A stretch of 64,000 bases of DNA from Ructibacterium gallinarum (GTDB lineage Bacteria > Bacillota > Clostridia > Monoglobales > Monoglobaceae). This document shows, piece after piece, positions 10,267-19,100 of the stretch. The position numbers and the translations under genes were made by a program. How positions within the stretch are numbered: position 1 is the stretch's first letter; every line of letters begins with the position of its first letter. Where the stretch lies: positions 1 through 64,000 of the forward strand of contig NZ_JADCKB010000019.1 in the NCBI RefSeq assembly GCF_014982785.1, given 5' to 3'. The notes beneath the pieces are model-generated. The model saw only the letters and a list, made by a program, of their open reading frames with translations. It was not told the origin of the DNA and searched no databases.

Positions 10267-12393
10267 TTATAGAAGAAAGAACCGCATGAAAAATTTTTGT
10301 ATGCTTGCCTTGAAAGAAAATCCCTTTCTATCTTCCTCGTCTTTAAATGCTTGTTTATATGCCATTTCCATCAAAAACTTCTGACTGTCTACCGGCGCCT
10401 GATTTTTCTCCTTAACAACATAATTCCCGTCTGCCATCAGTTCACGGCGTTTTACCGTATCATACATTTCAGCCTCAATAATTTTATGGATTTTCTCCCG
10501 AATCTTAGCATCATAAATTGGGCACGCCACTTCCGCACGCCTTTCCGTATTCCGCGTCATAAAATCCGCTGAAGAAATATACATTCTTTCCTCTTCATCC
10601 CGTCCAAAGCAATATATTCTTGAATGTTCCAAATACCGTCCTACAATACTGTAAATATGAATATTTTCTGTTTTCCCTGGGATTCCCGGAAGGATGCAGC
10701 AGATCCCGCGAATGATCATATCAATATGTACACCGGCGCAGGAAGCCTGTGACAACTTGTCAATAATATCTGCATCTGTCAGAGAATTAATTTTAATAAA
10801 AATATATCCATCAGACCCTTTTTTCATTTCCTGACCGATTTGTTCGATCACACTGGATTTTAAGGAGACCGGCGCAACCAGTAAATGCTGATAGCTTCCC
10901 TCTAAATTGGCGATTGCCATATTCTTAAAAAATTCTACCGCATCATGTGCTATCTGCCGATTCGCAGTCAATAAGGAGAGATCTGTGTACAATTTTGCCG
11001 TTTTTTCGTTATAGTTACCTGTTCCGATCTGCGTAATATATTGAATTCCATTTCTGCCTTTTTTGGTAATCAAACAAATTTTTGAATGTACCTTATAAAA
11101 TTCAAAACCGTATAAAATGGTGCATCCAGCTTCTTCCAAACGTTCTGACCAATCAATATTATTCTGTTCATCAAATCGCGCCCGCAGTTCAATTAAAACG
11201 GTTACATTTTTACCATTCTCGGCAGCTTCGCAAAGATATTCTACCAACTTTGCATTGCTGGCAAGCCGATAGATGGTAATCTTAATAGAAATCACCATGG
11301 AGTCATTGGCCGCCTCTTTGATCATCTTTAAAAAAGGCTCCATGCTCTCAAAAGGATAGGAAAGAAGGATATCCTTCTTTTCCACCTGCCGTAGAATGCT
11401 TTCATCACTGCGCACAGTTCCCGGCCAAACAGGAGTAAAATCCGGATAACTTAACGTCTTCTGCAAACTATTTGAAAGCTTTCCCGGCAAGCTATATGCA
11501 TATTCCATCTTCAAAGGAGCACTGGTAACATAAATCTGAGAAGGAGAAATATGAAGTTTTTCGATCAAATACGCGGAAAACATTTCACTTACCGGATTGG
11601 ATAATTCCAACCGCACCGGCGCTAATCTCCTTCGCTGTACCAAAACCTTTTTCATGCGCTTTCTAAAATCCGGCTCATCCGCAAAAACCTCATCATCTGG
11701 ATTTACATCCGCATTCCGTGTGACAGCAAAAATGACTTGCTCCCTGACCGTATAAGGCGCAAATATGTTATCCGTGTATTCTGCAATCATATTTTCAATC
11801 CGAATATACCGCACTGCACTGCCCGGCAGCTGAAAAATATCTGGTAAGGTAGCGGAAACTGGAATCACGCCAAATACCTCTTTTCCTTTATGCCGAAGAA
11901 TTACGCCAATATGGATCACCTTATTGGCCAAATGAGGAAATGGATGATGCGTATCAATGATCTGCGGCGATAAAATGGGCGCGATGGAGGTTTTAAAATA
12001 CTTTTTCACACTTTTACGCTCGTTTTGTTCCAGTTCATGATATTCTAAATGATAAATTCCCTGCTCCCGAAGCAAAGCTTCCACTTCTTGAAATATCTGC
12101 TCTTTCTTTTGATAGAGAGGTCTTACTGCCTCAAAGATTTTTTTCAGCTGTTCCTCTGGCGTCATACCGGATTTGCTATCAATACTTTCTTCATTGACAT
12201 GCATCATATCAAACAGACTGCCTACCCTTATCATGAAAAATTCATCTAAATTGCTGGTAAAAATAGAGATAAATTTTAAACGCTCCAACAGCGGTACCGT
12301 TTCATCCATGGCTTCGCATAAGACTCTTTCGTTAAATTTCAGCCAGGACAGTTCTCGATTTTGCGTAAATCCTTTTTTATATAATTCGCGCAC
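10267..12393 (-). CDS. ppk1: Polyphosphate kinase 1
   Basis: PPK1 reversibly transfers the gamma phosphate of ATP to polyphosphate. The 708-residue length and the N-terminal ELSWLKFNERVL segment are typical. Both catalytic histidine motifs are present: YKVHSKICLITKK (the autophosphorylated His) and YLEHSRIYCFGRD. The GTG at 12393 is favoured because aaaggag is eight bases upstream and the conserved region follows; an ATG at 12423 would add ten residues. It is convergent with pnp and has no obvious partner such as ppx in the window. Confidence 0.95.
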   Translation of the reverse strand: MRELYKKGFTQNRELSWLKFNERVLCEAMDETVPLLERLKFISIFTSNLDEFFMIRVGSLFDMMHVNEESIDSKSGMTPEEQLKKIFEAVRPLYQKKEQIFQEVEALLREQGIYHLEYHELEQNERKSVKKYFKTSIAPILSPQIIDTHHPFPHLANKVIHIGVILRHKGKEVFGVIPVSATLPDIFQLPGSAVRYIRIENMIAEYTDNIFAPYTVREQVIFAVTRNADVNPDDEVFADEPDFRKRMKKVLVQRRRLAPVRLELSNPVSEMFSAYLIEKLHISPSQIYVTSAPLKMEYAYSLPGKLSNSLQKTLSYPDFTPVWPGTVRSDESILRQVEKKDILLSYPFESMEPFLKMIKEAANDSMVISIKITIYRLASNAKLVEYLCEAAENGKNVTVLIELRARFDEQNNIDWSERLEEAGCTILYGFEFYKVHSKICLITKKGRNGIQYITQIGTGNYNEKTAKLYTDLSLLTANRQIAHDAVEFFKNMAIANLEGSYQHLLVAPVSLKSSVIEQIGQEMKKGSDGYIFIKINSLTDADIIDKLSQASCAGVHIDMIIRGICCILPGIPGKTENIHIYSIVGRYLEHSRIYCFGRDEEERMYISSADFMTRNTERRAEVACPIYDAKIREKIHKIIEAEMYDTVKRRELMADGNYVVKEKNQAPVDSQKFLMEMAYKQAFKDEEDRKGFSFKASIQKFFMRFFLL

Positions 12394-12728
12394 CCGAATT
12401 ACTCCTTTCCTCCATTTTTCCAAGCCGCTTCTTTAGCTGTCCTTTTGCTTTTTTATAAAAATAAATTACTTCAAAATATATCATATTGCATTTATGTAAA
12501 ATTAAAATAAAACCCAGGTAAATCTCATGTAAAATTTTTCATAAACAGAGAATAAGAGGAAGCCAAACAACAATGGTTGAAGGGGCAGAATAATCCAATT
12601 ATAAACTTTTTATGTCTGCCGCATTGCCCGATGCGCAAGTCTGAGAACGGACTGCAAAATTCTTGTATATGGCAGTGTATTGGGTACGCACAAAGGTATA
12701 TGGCTGCATTTTGGCTGAAATAAAAAAA
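12394..12728. other. Intergenic region between ppk1 and a small DNA-binding gene
   Basis: No coding sequence or clear RNA gene is seen in these 335 bases. The ppk1 promoter should be in the AT-rich part at about 12440-12560 on the minus strand, but no clean promoter could be picked. Confidence 0.4.
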
Positions 12729-12748
12729 CAGAGGCGGTTAAGCCTCTG
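12729..12748 (-). terminator. Intrinsic terminator overlapping the stop codon of the small RHH gene
   Basis: Read on the minus strand, cagaggc and gcctctg pair around a loop that contains the TAA stop codon, and ttttttt follows directly. The coding sequence therefore ends inside its own terminator hairpin. Confidence 0.8.
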
Positions 12749-12923
12749 ATTCGTCAAGATACGCGTCGATATAACGTGTGATTATACTGTAAATGCTATC
12801 TCCATTTGCTGAAGCTGCATGTTTTAAACGCTCATATTTATCCGTGTCAGCCCATACACGAAGCTGCTTTTTTTGGGATAGATATTTCTTTTGTGCGGTA
12901 TACTTATCTTTTTGTTCATCCAT
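12738..12923 (-). CDS. Small ribbon-helix-helix-like DNA-binding protein
   Basis: A 61-residue protein with a basic, Lys/Gln-rich N-terminus (DKYTAQKKYLSQKKQ), a predicted beta strand (LRVWAD) and two helices (TDKYERLKHAASANG and SIYSIITRYIDAYLDE). This layout fits Arc/MetJ-type ribbon-helix-helix regulators, which bind DNA as dimers. Start 12923 follows a strong aaaggagg site; an upstream ATG at 12956 lacks one. Such small proteins are frequent on mobile elements or as antitoxins, but no toxin partner is visible. It ends in its own terminator. Confidence 0.7.
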   Translation of the reverse strand: MDEQKDKYTAQKKYLSQKKQLRVWADTDKYERLKHAASANGDSIYSIITRYIDAYLDESEA

Positions 12924-13191
12924 GCTATTTCCTCCTTTTCCAACGGCAAACAGCATTCAGCAGAATGATGCTTGTAGCCATTGATATCATGCTTGGAATA
13001 GAATTGAATCCCTGCATTTTGTCTTAGATTGAGGGATGATAATATTATCCCCAAAAAGGGGCGGGGGAATTAATTCCTCTTTTTATCTGATTTGATTAAA
13101 AGGATGATCGCCCCGCCCATAAATGCGATTTCTTTTATCCTTTCAGTTATTTTTGTGATTGTCTCTGATTTTTCCTACCTTATAAAAACAT

Positions 13192-13266
13192 AAAAAAAGC
13201 CTTGCTGCTGCGGAAAATGCAAATCCCCTTTCCTCTACGTCCGAAACGGCCAGCAGTACAGCTTTT
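13192..13266 (-). ncRNA. Predicted structured small RNA of about 75 nt
   Basis: A promoter at 13301-13273 would start transcription at about 13266, and the transcript can end in the T-run at 13199-13193. The first six nucleotides (aaaagc) pair with gcuuuu just before the U-run, so the closing helix also acts as terminator. Inside, cugcug (13256-13251) pairs with cagcag (13210-13205), ccg/cgg closes a three-base loop (13249-13241), and ggaaa/uuucc (13233-13212) forms a third arm, giving a three-way junction. No known RNA family is recognised and no open frame is present. It is not complementary to the CRISPR repeat. The prediction rests on matching promoter, fold and terminator; expression is untested. 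Confidence 0.45.
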
Positions 13267-13272
13267 AATAAT

Positions 13273-13301
13273 ATTATACCACAGAATCATGATATTATCA
13301 A
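13273..13301 (-). promoter_or_regulatory. Predicted promoter of the small RNA
   Basis: On the minus strand TTGATA (13301-13296) and TATAAT (13278-13273) are 17 bases apart. Confidence 0.6.
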
Positions 13302-13371
13302 TAATGATATACGAAGTGAAAAAAGCTATCTTATCGGCTTTTAATATCAGTGTAACACATCTATTGCAATC

Positions 13372-13635
13372 CTACACGCTTTCAACAACATCCCTCGCAG
13401 TGGTAGTGACATTATCTGATTCGTGTGCTATATTACCATCAGAAGTTTCAATATCAACAGAAGCGTTTTGGACGTTTGAGGAAAAGGCTTGTACATTCTC
13501 CGTCTGCTGTATTGGAGCTTTATTTATGTACGCACTTACTGACGCAAGGTTCTATGCGTTAATATCAGTCACACCCTCTATAACATAATAGTTCTGTCTA
13601 TCTTTTTTGAAAGTTTTACCATTGCGGCAGGTCAT
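13372..13635 (-). pseudogene. Amber-interrupted reading frame next to the CRISPR array
   Basis: From an ATG at 13635, two bases after the outermost CRISPR repeat when read leftward, the frame gives 27 residues (starting MTCRNGKTFKKDRQ), a TAG at 13554-13552, then 59 more residues and a second TAG at 13374-13372. Both parts have ordinary protein-like, mostly polar composition, unlike random AT-rich sequence. No Shine-Dalgarno is possible beyond the repeat itself. I do not recognise a family. A decayed gene fragment is most likely; amber readthrough is the alternative but has no other support in the window. Confidence 0.3.
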
Positions 13636-13637
13636 TT

Positions 13638-14267
13638 GTTTTACTACCCTATAAAATTACACTGCTCTCAAACCGAAGGAATAGGAAGGACAAGGGGCGC
13701 TAAGTTTTACTACCCTATAAAATTACACTGCTCTCAAACAATAACTTTTCCGTATTCCTCCGCAAGGAAGTTTTACTACCCTATAAAATTACACTGCTCT
13801 CAAACCGCCGCGTGCGGCGCTGGACGGGCGCGCGCGTTTTACTACCCTATAAAATTACACTGCTCTCAAACCAACAATCGGTGTTTTGTGCAATGTGCCG
13901 CGTTTTACTACCCTATAAAATTACACTGCTCTCAAACTGTTTGTCCAGCCGCCACAATGTGGCGGGTGTTTTACTACCCTATAAAATTACACTGCTCTCA
14001 AACAAGAATGTGTTCTACCACCATACTGGCCACGTTTTACTACCCTATAAAATTACACTGCTCTCAAACAGTCAGATGGATTAAGCAGACATGTAGAAGT
14101 TTTACTACCCTATAAAATTACACTGCTCTCAAACTCGGGACTTGAACTGATTAGACAATACAGAGGTTTTACTACCCTATAAAATTACACTGCTCTCAAA
14201 CCTGCGACAACTCTCTGATACCATAGTCAAGGTTTTACTACCCTATAAAATTACACTGCTCTCAAAC
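13638..14267 (-). CRISPR. Type II-A CRISPR array, 10 repeats and 9 spacers
   Basis: Ten identical 36-bp repeats (plus strand gttttactac...ctgctctcaaac) start at 13638, 13704, 13770, 13836, 13902, 13968, 14034, 14099, 14166 and 14232. Spacers are 29-31 bp, mostly 30. The array is assigned to the minus strand, because there the repeat reads GTTTGAGAGC at its 5' end and this end pairs with the tracrRNA anti-repeat near 20290. The array thus follows csn2 in the direction of the cas operon, with the leader at 14268-14330. The leader-distal repeat is not degenerate, which suggests a young or recently trimmed array. Confidence 0.97.
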
Positions 14268-14329
14268 CTCAAATTTTGAGAAAACGCCACTACACGCCGT
14301 GTCATTTTATAGGGCAGGCAGCCACAAAA
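14268..14329 (-). promoter_or_regulatory. CRISPR leader with repeat-complementary segment
   Basis: On the minus strand the leader ends in ATTTGAG directly against the first repeat, a leader-end motif known from one group of type II-A arrays and used to direct spacer insertion. Upstream, ccctataaaatgacac (14314-14299) is complementary at 15 of 16 positions to the second half of the first repeat (14256-14241), so the pre-crRNA can fold its leader onto the first repeat. Confidence 0.65.
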
Positions 14330-14355
14330 TCATATCACACACAGGGTATGGTCAA
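14329..14355 (-). promoter_or_regulatory. Predicted pre-crRNA promoter inside the csn2 3' end
   Basis: On the minus strand TTGACC (14355-14350) and TATGAT (14334-14329) are 15 bases apart. The spacing is short, but the -10 box is extended by TG one base upstream. Transcription would start near 14321 and give a leader RNA of about 54 nt before the first repeat. The element overlaps the csn2 stop codon (14332-14330). Confidence 0.5.
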
Positions 14356-15001
14356 TAATTGTCTTGGTTTCATACCCTGACAGAGGATAATCCTTTGCGC
14401 TGACCACCAAAACCTTTAATTTTTTATATAATACGGTTTGGTAAAAAGCATCCATCTCACGGTCGCTGATATAGTCCCGCAGATTGACCAATACAAAGCA
14501 TTTTTCTCCCTCCAGCATGGTGACCGATTCCATATAATCCACCACCTGTTCCCCGAGGGAGGCATATGCCGTATCAAACCGGAGATCGACTGCTTTCATA
14601 AGATATGATACCTCAAAGGTATCGGAAAAGTCAAGAGGAAAAGGTAAATTCTGCGCAATTTTTGTGATATAGTCAAGATGATCCTGCATCAGCTTTTGGG
14701 TCGATACAAAGAACTCCTCGCCCATCATTACCTTTTCCGCATACTGATACAGCTTTGTGACAAGGTTTTTTCTGTTTGTTTCAAACGGTACAAAGGTTTG
14801 CAGTATCTCCAGCTTTTTTGCCATATCCAGCGGGACATGTTGAGAGGAAAATACGATTTCGCTGGTTTCTTTTTGGGATGCCTTCCAGATTTCATTTAAG
14901 AAATGCACAAAATAAGATGGATTTTCGATCACCAAAACATTTACCTTGTCTTCCCGTCCCAAATCCAGCTGTTCCTGCAGCAAAGGGAAAATGAGCTTCA
15001 T
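14330..15001 (-). CDS. csn2: CRISPR-associated protein Csn2 (type II-A)
   Basis: Csn2 forms DNA-encircling tetramers and works with Cas1, Cas2 and Cas9 in spacer acquisition. The 223-residue protein starts [14 protein letters not shown], includes the [20 protein letters not shown] region, and lies between cas2 and the array as in canonical type II-A loci, so context plus sequence identify it. It overlaps cas2 by 4 nt (ATGA), indicating translational coupling. The CRISPR promoter lies in its last codons. Confidence 0.9.
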   Translation of the reverse strand: MKLIFPLLQEQLDLGREDKVNVLVIENPSYFVHFLNEIWKASQKETSEIVFSSQHVPLDMAKKLEILQTFVPFETNRKNLVTKLYQYAEKVMMGEEFFVSTQKLMQDHLDYITKIAQNLPFPLDFSDTFEVSYLMKAVDLRFDTAYASLGEQVVDYMESVTMLEGEKCFVLVNLRDYISDREMDAFYQTVLYKKLKVLVVSAKDYPLSGYETKTIIDHTLCVI

Positions 15002-15318
15002 AAAAAAACCAGCCTTTCATCGTTATTCAATATTTCACTTTGATATTCTCCTACCAAAATCTCTGACTTTTCAAACTGTTTTTCTGTTACCGCCAAGATC
15101 TGCACCATGCCTGCGGGCGGTTTGTTCCGGCGCAGACTGCCATAGACCGCCTGCGCCGCCGTTTGATTCAAAACAATTTTAGAATACACCGATTCCTGCA
15201 GCATTACAAATCCGCTCTTAATTAAAAACTTGCGGAATTTTGTATAACTGCGCCTCTCTTCTGCCGTTACTGTGGGCAGATCAAAAAATACTATAATTCT
15301 CATAAATCTATAACTCAT
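14998..15318 (-). CDS. cas2: CRISPR-associated endoribonuclease/structural protein Cas2
   Basis: At 106 residues it shows the ferredoxin-like Cas2 start [32 protein letters not shown] and the middle segment [11 protein letters not shown]. The Asp in FFDLP is the conserved metal-site residue. Cas2 bridges two Cas1 dimers in the integrase complex. It overlaps cas1 by 11 nt and csn2 by 4 nt. Confidence 0.96.
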   Translation of the reverse strand: MSYRFMRIIVFFDLPTVTAEERRSYTKFRKFLIKSGFVMLQESVYSKIVLNQTAAQAVYGSLRRNKPPAGMVQILAVTEKQFEKSEILVGEYQSEILNNDERLVFL

Positions 15319-16186
15319 AACTATAAAATTTTATCAACGAAACGTCGTTTTCGCTCAGCGCATCCAATACACTTTTGCAATAGATTTTAATGGCTTGGTT
15401 GACATACTGGACAGTGCCGTCAATTTTCACCTGGTCATTTAAAATATTGACCAATTTCTTTCTTGCCTCTTGATCAAAAATACGAAAATCCTCCGTCTTT
15501 ACCACACGGTCCACCAAGATCCGAAAAGGCTCTACCAGATCACAGCTCAAATTAAACGCATTAAACATATTATGATGAAAAATGCCAAGCTGGGTCAAAT
15601 AGCCATTTGCCACAATCTCCCGGCTGCAGGCAGACAAAAGAATGCTGTAGCCATAGTTCAAAGCGGCATTGACCGCATTGTCCTCGGCTCTGGTAAAGTC
15701 TTTGCCGAACAGTGCGTTAAAATACACCTTTGCGGCATGTCCTTCCCGGTTGCTGGCATCTGCCGGCTCTATTTCCATCAGATACCGTTCCAGCAGAGCC
15801 GCCTCCTCCTGCCTGTCTCTCTCCCGCAAATGGATTGCCTGCTTACGAATTTTTTCCGCCACAATTTCACTCCAGATCATATCCTTCACAGCGGATTTCC
15901 AGCCAATCTGCTGTTCCAGCTTTCTGCTGCAGTCATGACTGCCATAGCAGGGCACCAGCTCTGCACATGGATTCCGTTTTCCATCGCAAAAAATCACCTT
16001 GATTTTTTTTGCGGCCAGTTCTGCCAGCAGGCATCCGGTGATTGACACCGCAGTATTTTCAATCAAAAGCGTCCCGATCTCGTCCAGAAAAACACGGCTG
16101 ACGCCCTCCTCTGCCCGCACCACCAAATAATTCATCTTCAAATCCAGCTTGCACCGCCGGGTAATCACCACCGTTCTCCAGCTCAT
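15308..16186 (-). CDS. cas1: CRISPR-associated integrase Cas1 (type II)
   Basis: A 292-residue Cas1 with the beta-rich N-terminal domain ([18 protein letters not shown]) and an alpha-helical catalytic domain. Catalytic-type segments include [24 protein letters not shown], which carries the conserved Asn/Tyr helix, and the [23 protein letters not shown] stretch with the metal-binding His and Asp/Glu. It integrates spacers into the leader end of the array. It overlaps cas9 by 4 nt. Confidence 0.97.
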   Translation of the reverse strand: MSWRTVVITRRCKLDLKMNYLVVRAEEGVSRVFLDEIGTLLIENTAVSITGCLLAELAAKKIKVIFCDGKRNPCAELVPCYGSHDCSRKLEQQIGWKSAVKDMIWSEIVAEKIRKQAIHLRERDRQEEAALLERYLMEIEPADASNREGHAAKVYFNALFGKDFTRAEDNAVNAALNYGYSILLSACSREIVANGYLTQLGIFHHNMFNAFNLSCDLVEPFRILVDRVVKTEDFRIFDQEARKKLVNILNDQVKIDGTVQYVNQAIKIYCKSVLDALSENDVSLIKFYSYEL

Positions 16187-19100
16187 AGTGTCAGAAGATT
16201 TTCGGATTTTTTCTCCAATAATCCGGTGGGGCTTTGGTCTATAATACGGATATTCTTATTTATCTTAGAACTTATGGTAATAATTCCTGTGTTTTTACTG
16301 CCATCAATGGAAGTAATATCGCACCCTGTGGTTCGCCCTGTCTTAAACAGGGAAAGCAGCGAATAGATCAGCTGGCACTGCTCCTCCAATTCCATGTTCG
16401 CAAAAGCTTCTGCTTTTTCTTCCATCAGTTTGCCGACATTGGAAAAGGCAGAAACAGCGGCAAAAACATGGGATTTTGTCTTGCGGACAAAGGTCTGGTA
16501 CAGCGCCGCATTTTCCTCTTTGGTAATATGGTCAAACTGTGGATAAATCGCCAGCGGAATCCGCTTTTCCTTTGCCTTGGTGATTTTGCTGCAAATTTTT
16601 CTCGCATACTGCTCCTGCTCCGGACTGAACAGCAAAGGCACCGCTGAAGCCAACACCATTTTGGCACCACCACTTGATTTTGACGCAATGTTTGCCCGGA
16701 AACCGTTTTCAAATTCAATCATGGTGTTGATTTTCAAAATTTTCCGGCCGAACACAAACTGCGGATTTTCCAGTTTGTATCTTTTGGCAAGATACCGGAG
16801 GGCAAAATCATCGTCCTGCCGGAATTGGTCCGCAATGATCAGTTCCACCGGCAGAATGGACAACACCTCTTTTTTCTTGACTGTATGCTTCACCATGGCA
16901 AAGAAAGCCGCAGCCGTATTGTTATATCCGCCGTATTTTGCGGGATCCAACTCTTTTTTGATGGGCACCAGCTCATTTTCACCTCTGGGCGCCTTTTGCA
17001 GTGTCAGATTGAACAGCTGTCCCTTGCGGCAGAACGCATAGCGTACATAGTTGATGTCGTTCCGTACCATGGTCTTTTTGACCAATGCCAAAAAGCTTCC
17101 GTCGCCTTTCCATGCAATTTCGCCGTTGCGCTCAATATCCCGGGCAAGCAGTCCCTGCCCTTCCTTATCGGTCAGCTTAATCGTATAATTGCGGTTTTTC
17201 TCCTTTTCTTTGATAAAATGAATTGGGTTTTGCGTAAACTGCACATGATAGATATTGCCCATAACAATATTCAAATACGCATCCTTGGCATGGTGCAGAT
17301 CATTGAGCTCCCGGCATTTGTCAAAATCAAAAACATGGCGGAAATCCGACGCCAGCCTGGCCTTGACATAGACGATTTCCGAATCCGGACACAGCTCGCT
17401 CAGCACAGTGGCCACCGCCTTGATCGCCTGGCTGGTTTCCACCAGCTGCCGATTGATAAAACCGGAAAGTTCTTCATCCTTAAACGAAGTGGAGCGGGCA
17501 AGCCGGTTCAGTTTTTCTTTGGTGATCATGCCTTTGTCGCAAAGCATTTTCCAGAACCCATACATTTTGGTGCGTATCTCCCCGGCTATGGGATATGTAT
17601 CTGATTTTCTCCCGTTTTGTTCCTTTTTCACCAGAACCATGTTATCCACGCTGTCATCCTTGACCCTTGCCTGCGGATAAATATGGTCAATGTCATAGGC
17701 GCTGTGATCCCGCATCAGCAGTTCCAGCCGGATCGGCTCGCCTGTATACATACATCTGCCCAGCTGGGTATAATACAGATATAGTTTTTTGCTCTTTAAC
17801 CTTGTTTCTTCCTCCTTTTCCAGCAGTTCACGAACCTCCTGATATTCGGGTTCCGTGATAGCCCGATATTTTTTCATCAGCTGGTCTTTGCGTGAAACGG
17901 TTCTCTCTTTGACGCCTTCTTTCCGTGTCACTTCAATAAAAATTTTCTTGGGATCCCCTTTTTGTATATGCTTGATTTCTTTGACAACATCTAGTGTTCT
18001 GAAAATAGGGCGTTTTACCGCATTGGAGACATACATCTCATCCAATCTTTCTGACAGTGTCAAACTATGGCCGCTGTAATATTCCCGATTCGCTTTTTCT
18101 ATCAGCGCACTGTAGCCTACCTCTGCCGCCATCAATTCCATCAGATTCAAATTGGTTTCCCACATGGCGCCAATGACGGTCAACAGCTCTCCTGTTTCTT
18201 TATGCACCGCCTCGATACCATCCAGCAATTTTTTTGAAAGCCTGCCGTAGTCTGAAAATTTTTGCCCGGCAATATATGCGATATCGCTGTCTGAAAGCTG
18301 TTTATACTCCGTTTTCAGCCATTTTTTCAGACGTTTTTTATCCGTAGTAATGGTCATTCTGGCTATGATATCCTCTGCGTCCTTTTCTGATAATATTTTG
18401 GCTGCAAACATTCTTTGAAACACATGATAGGATTTCAAGGTGGTTTTTACCGTATCATCTATCCCGGAAATTGCCTCTGCCGCTATGCCCTGTGCCGCCA
18501 GCCACTGTAAAATGGCTTTTTTGCTGACCTTTCTTTTGCTGTCTACAAATAGATCCTGATACAATTTCTGCTTCATTGCAACCGAGATTGGTTTTTCATC
18601 ATACTTGATTTTGTTGATCTCATTCAGCACCATGAACTTGGTATACAGCAAGGAATTTTTTGCAAGAACGTCTTCACCCGCCAAATAACTGCATTGGTTG
18701 GTCATTTTCCGAATAAACGCTTCTTCACTCTTGTCCAGGTCTACCATATCACTAAAATTCCATGGCAAAATTCTGCCTTCTTGCTTGCGGATCATCCACG
18801 CATTTTTGTTTCTATATTTCCCAAGAGGCCCAACATAATAAGGGATCCGGAATTCAAAAACACTTAATATTTTTTCGGCTGCAGAAATTCCGTCCTCTTC
18901 CTGGCTGTTTAAAAAATCCAGATAAGTTTTTGCATTGTCTAAAATAGATTTTAATTCATACCAAAACAGCTGATGCGGTATCAGCCGATTATCCGTATTC
19001 TTTTGCTTGGGCATAAAGGTATATTCACTCAATTCCTTCATCATCTGCTCATACTGTTCTTTATCACATTCCTCCGGGGTCACCCCTTTGAGCAATTTCC

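Noticed and set aside
13202-13588. Plus-strand 128-codon frame left of the array
   Set aside because: It overlaps the predicted small RNA and the amber-interrupted frame on the other strand and has no ribosome site.
13636-14115. Open frame of about 159 codons on the plus strand with regular FYYPIKLHCSQT-type repeats
   Set aside because: It is the translated CRISPR array; the repeated peptide is the 36-bp repeat read in one frame.
14299-14318. Possible degenerate inverted repeat copy as part of another array
   Set aside because: Only about half a repeat is present, in inverted orientation and without spacer; it is better explained as a leader segment that pairs with the first repeat.
16825-17604. 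Plus-strand frame opposite cas9
   Set aside because: Antisense shadow; cas9 motifs on the minus strand are complete.
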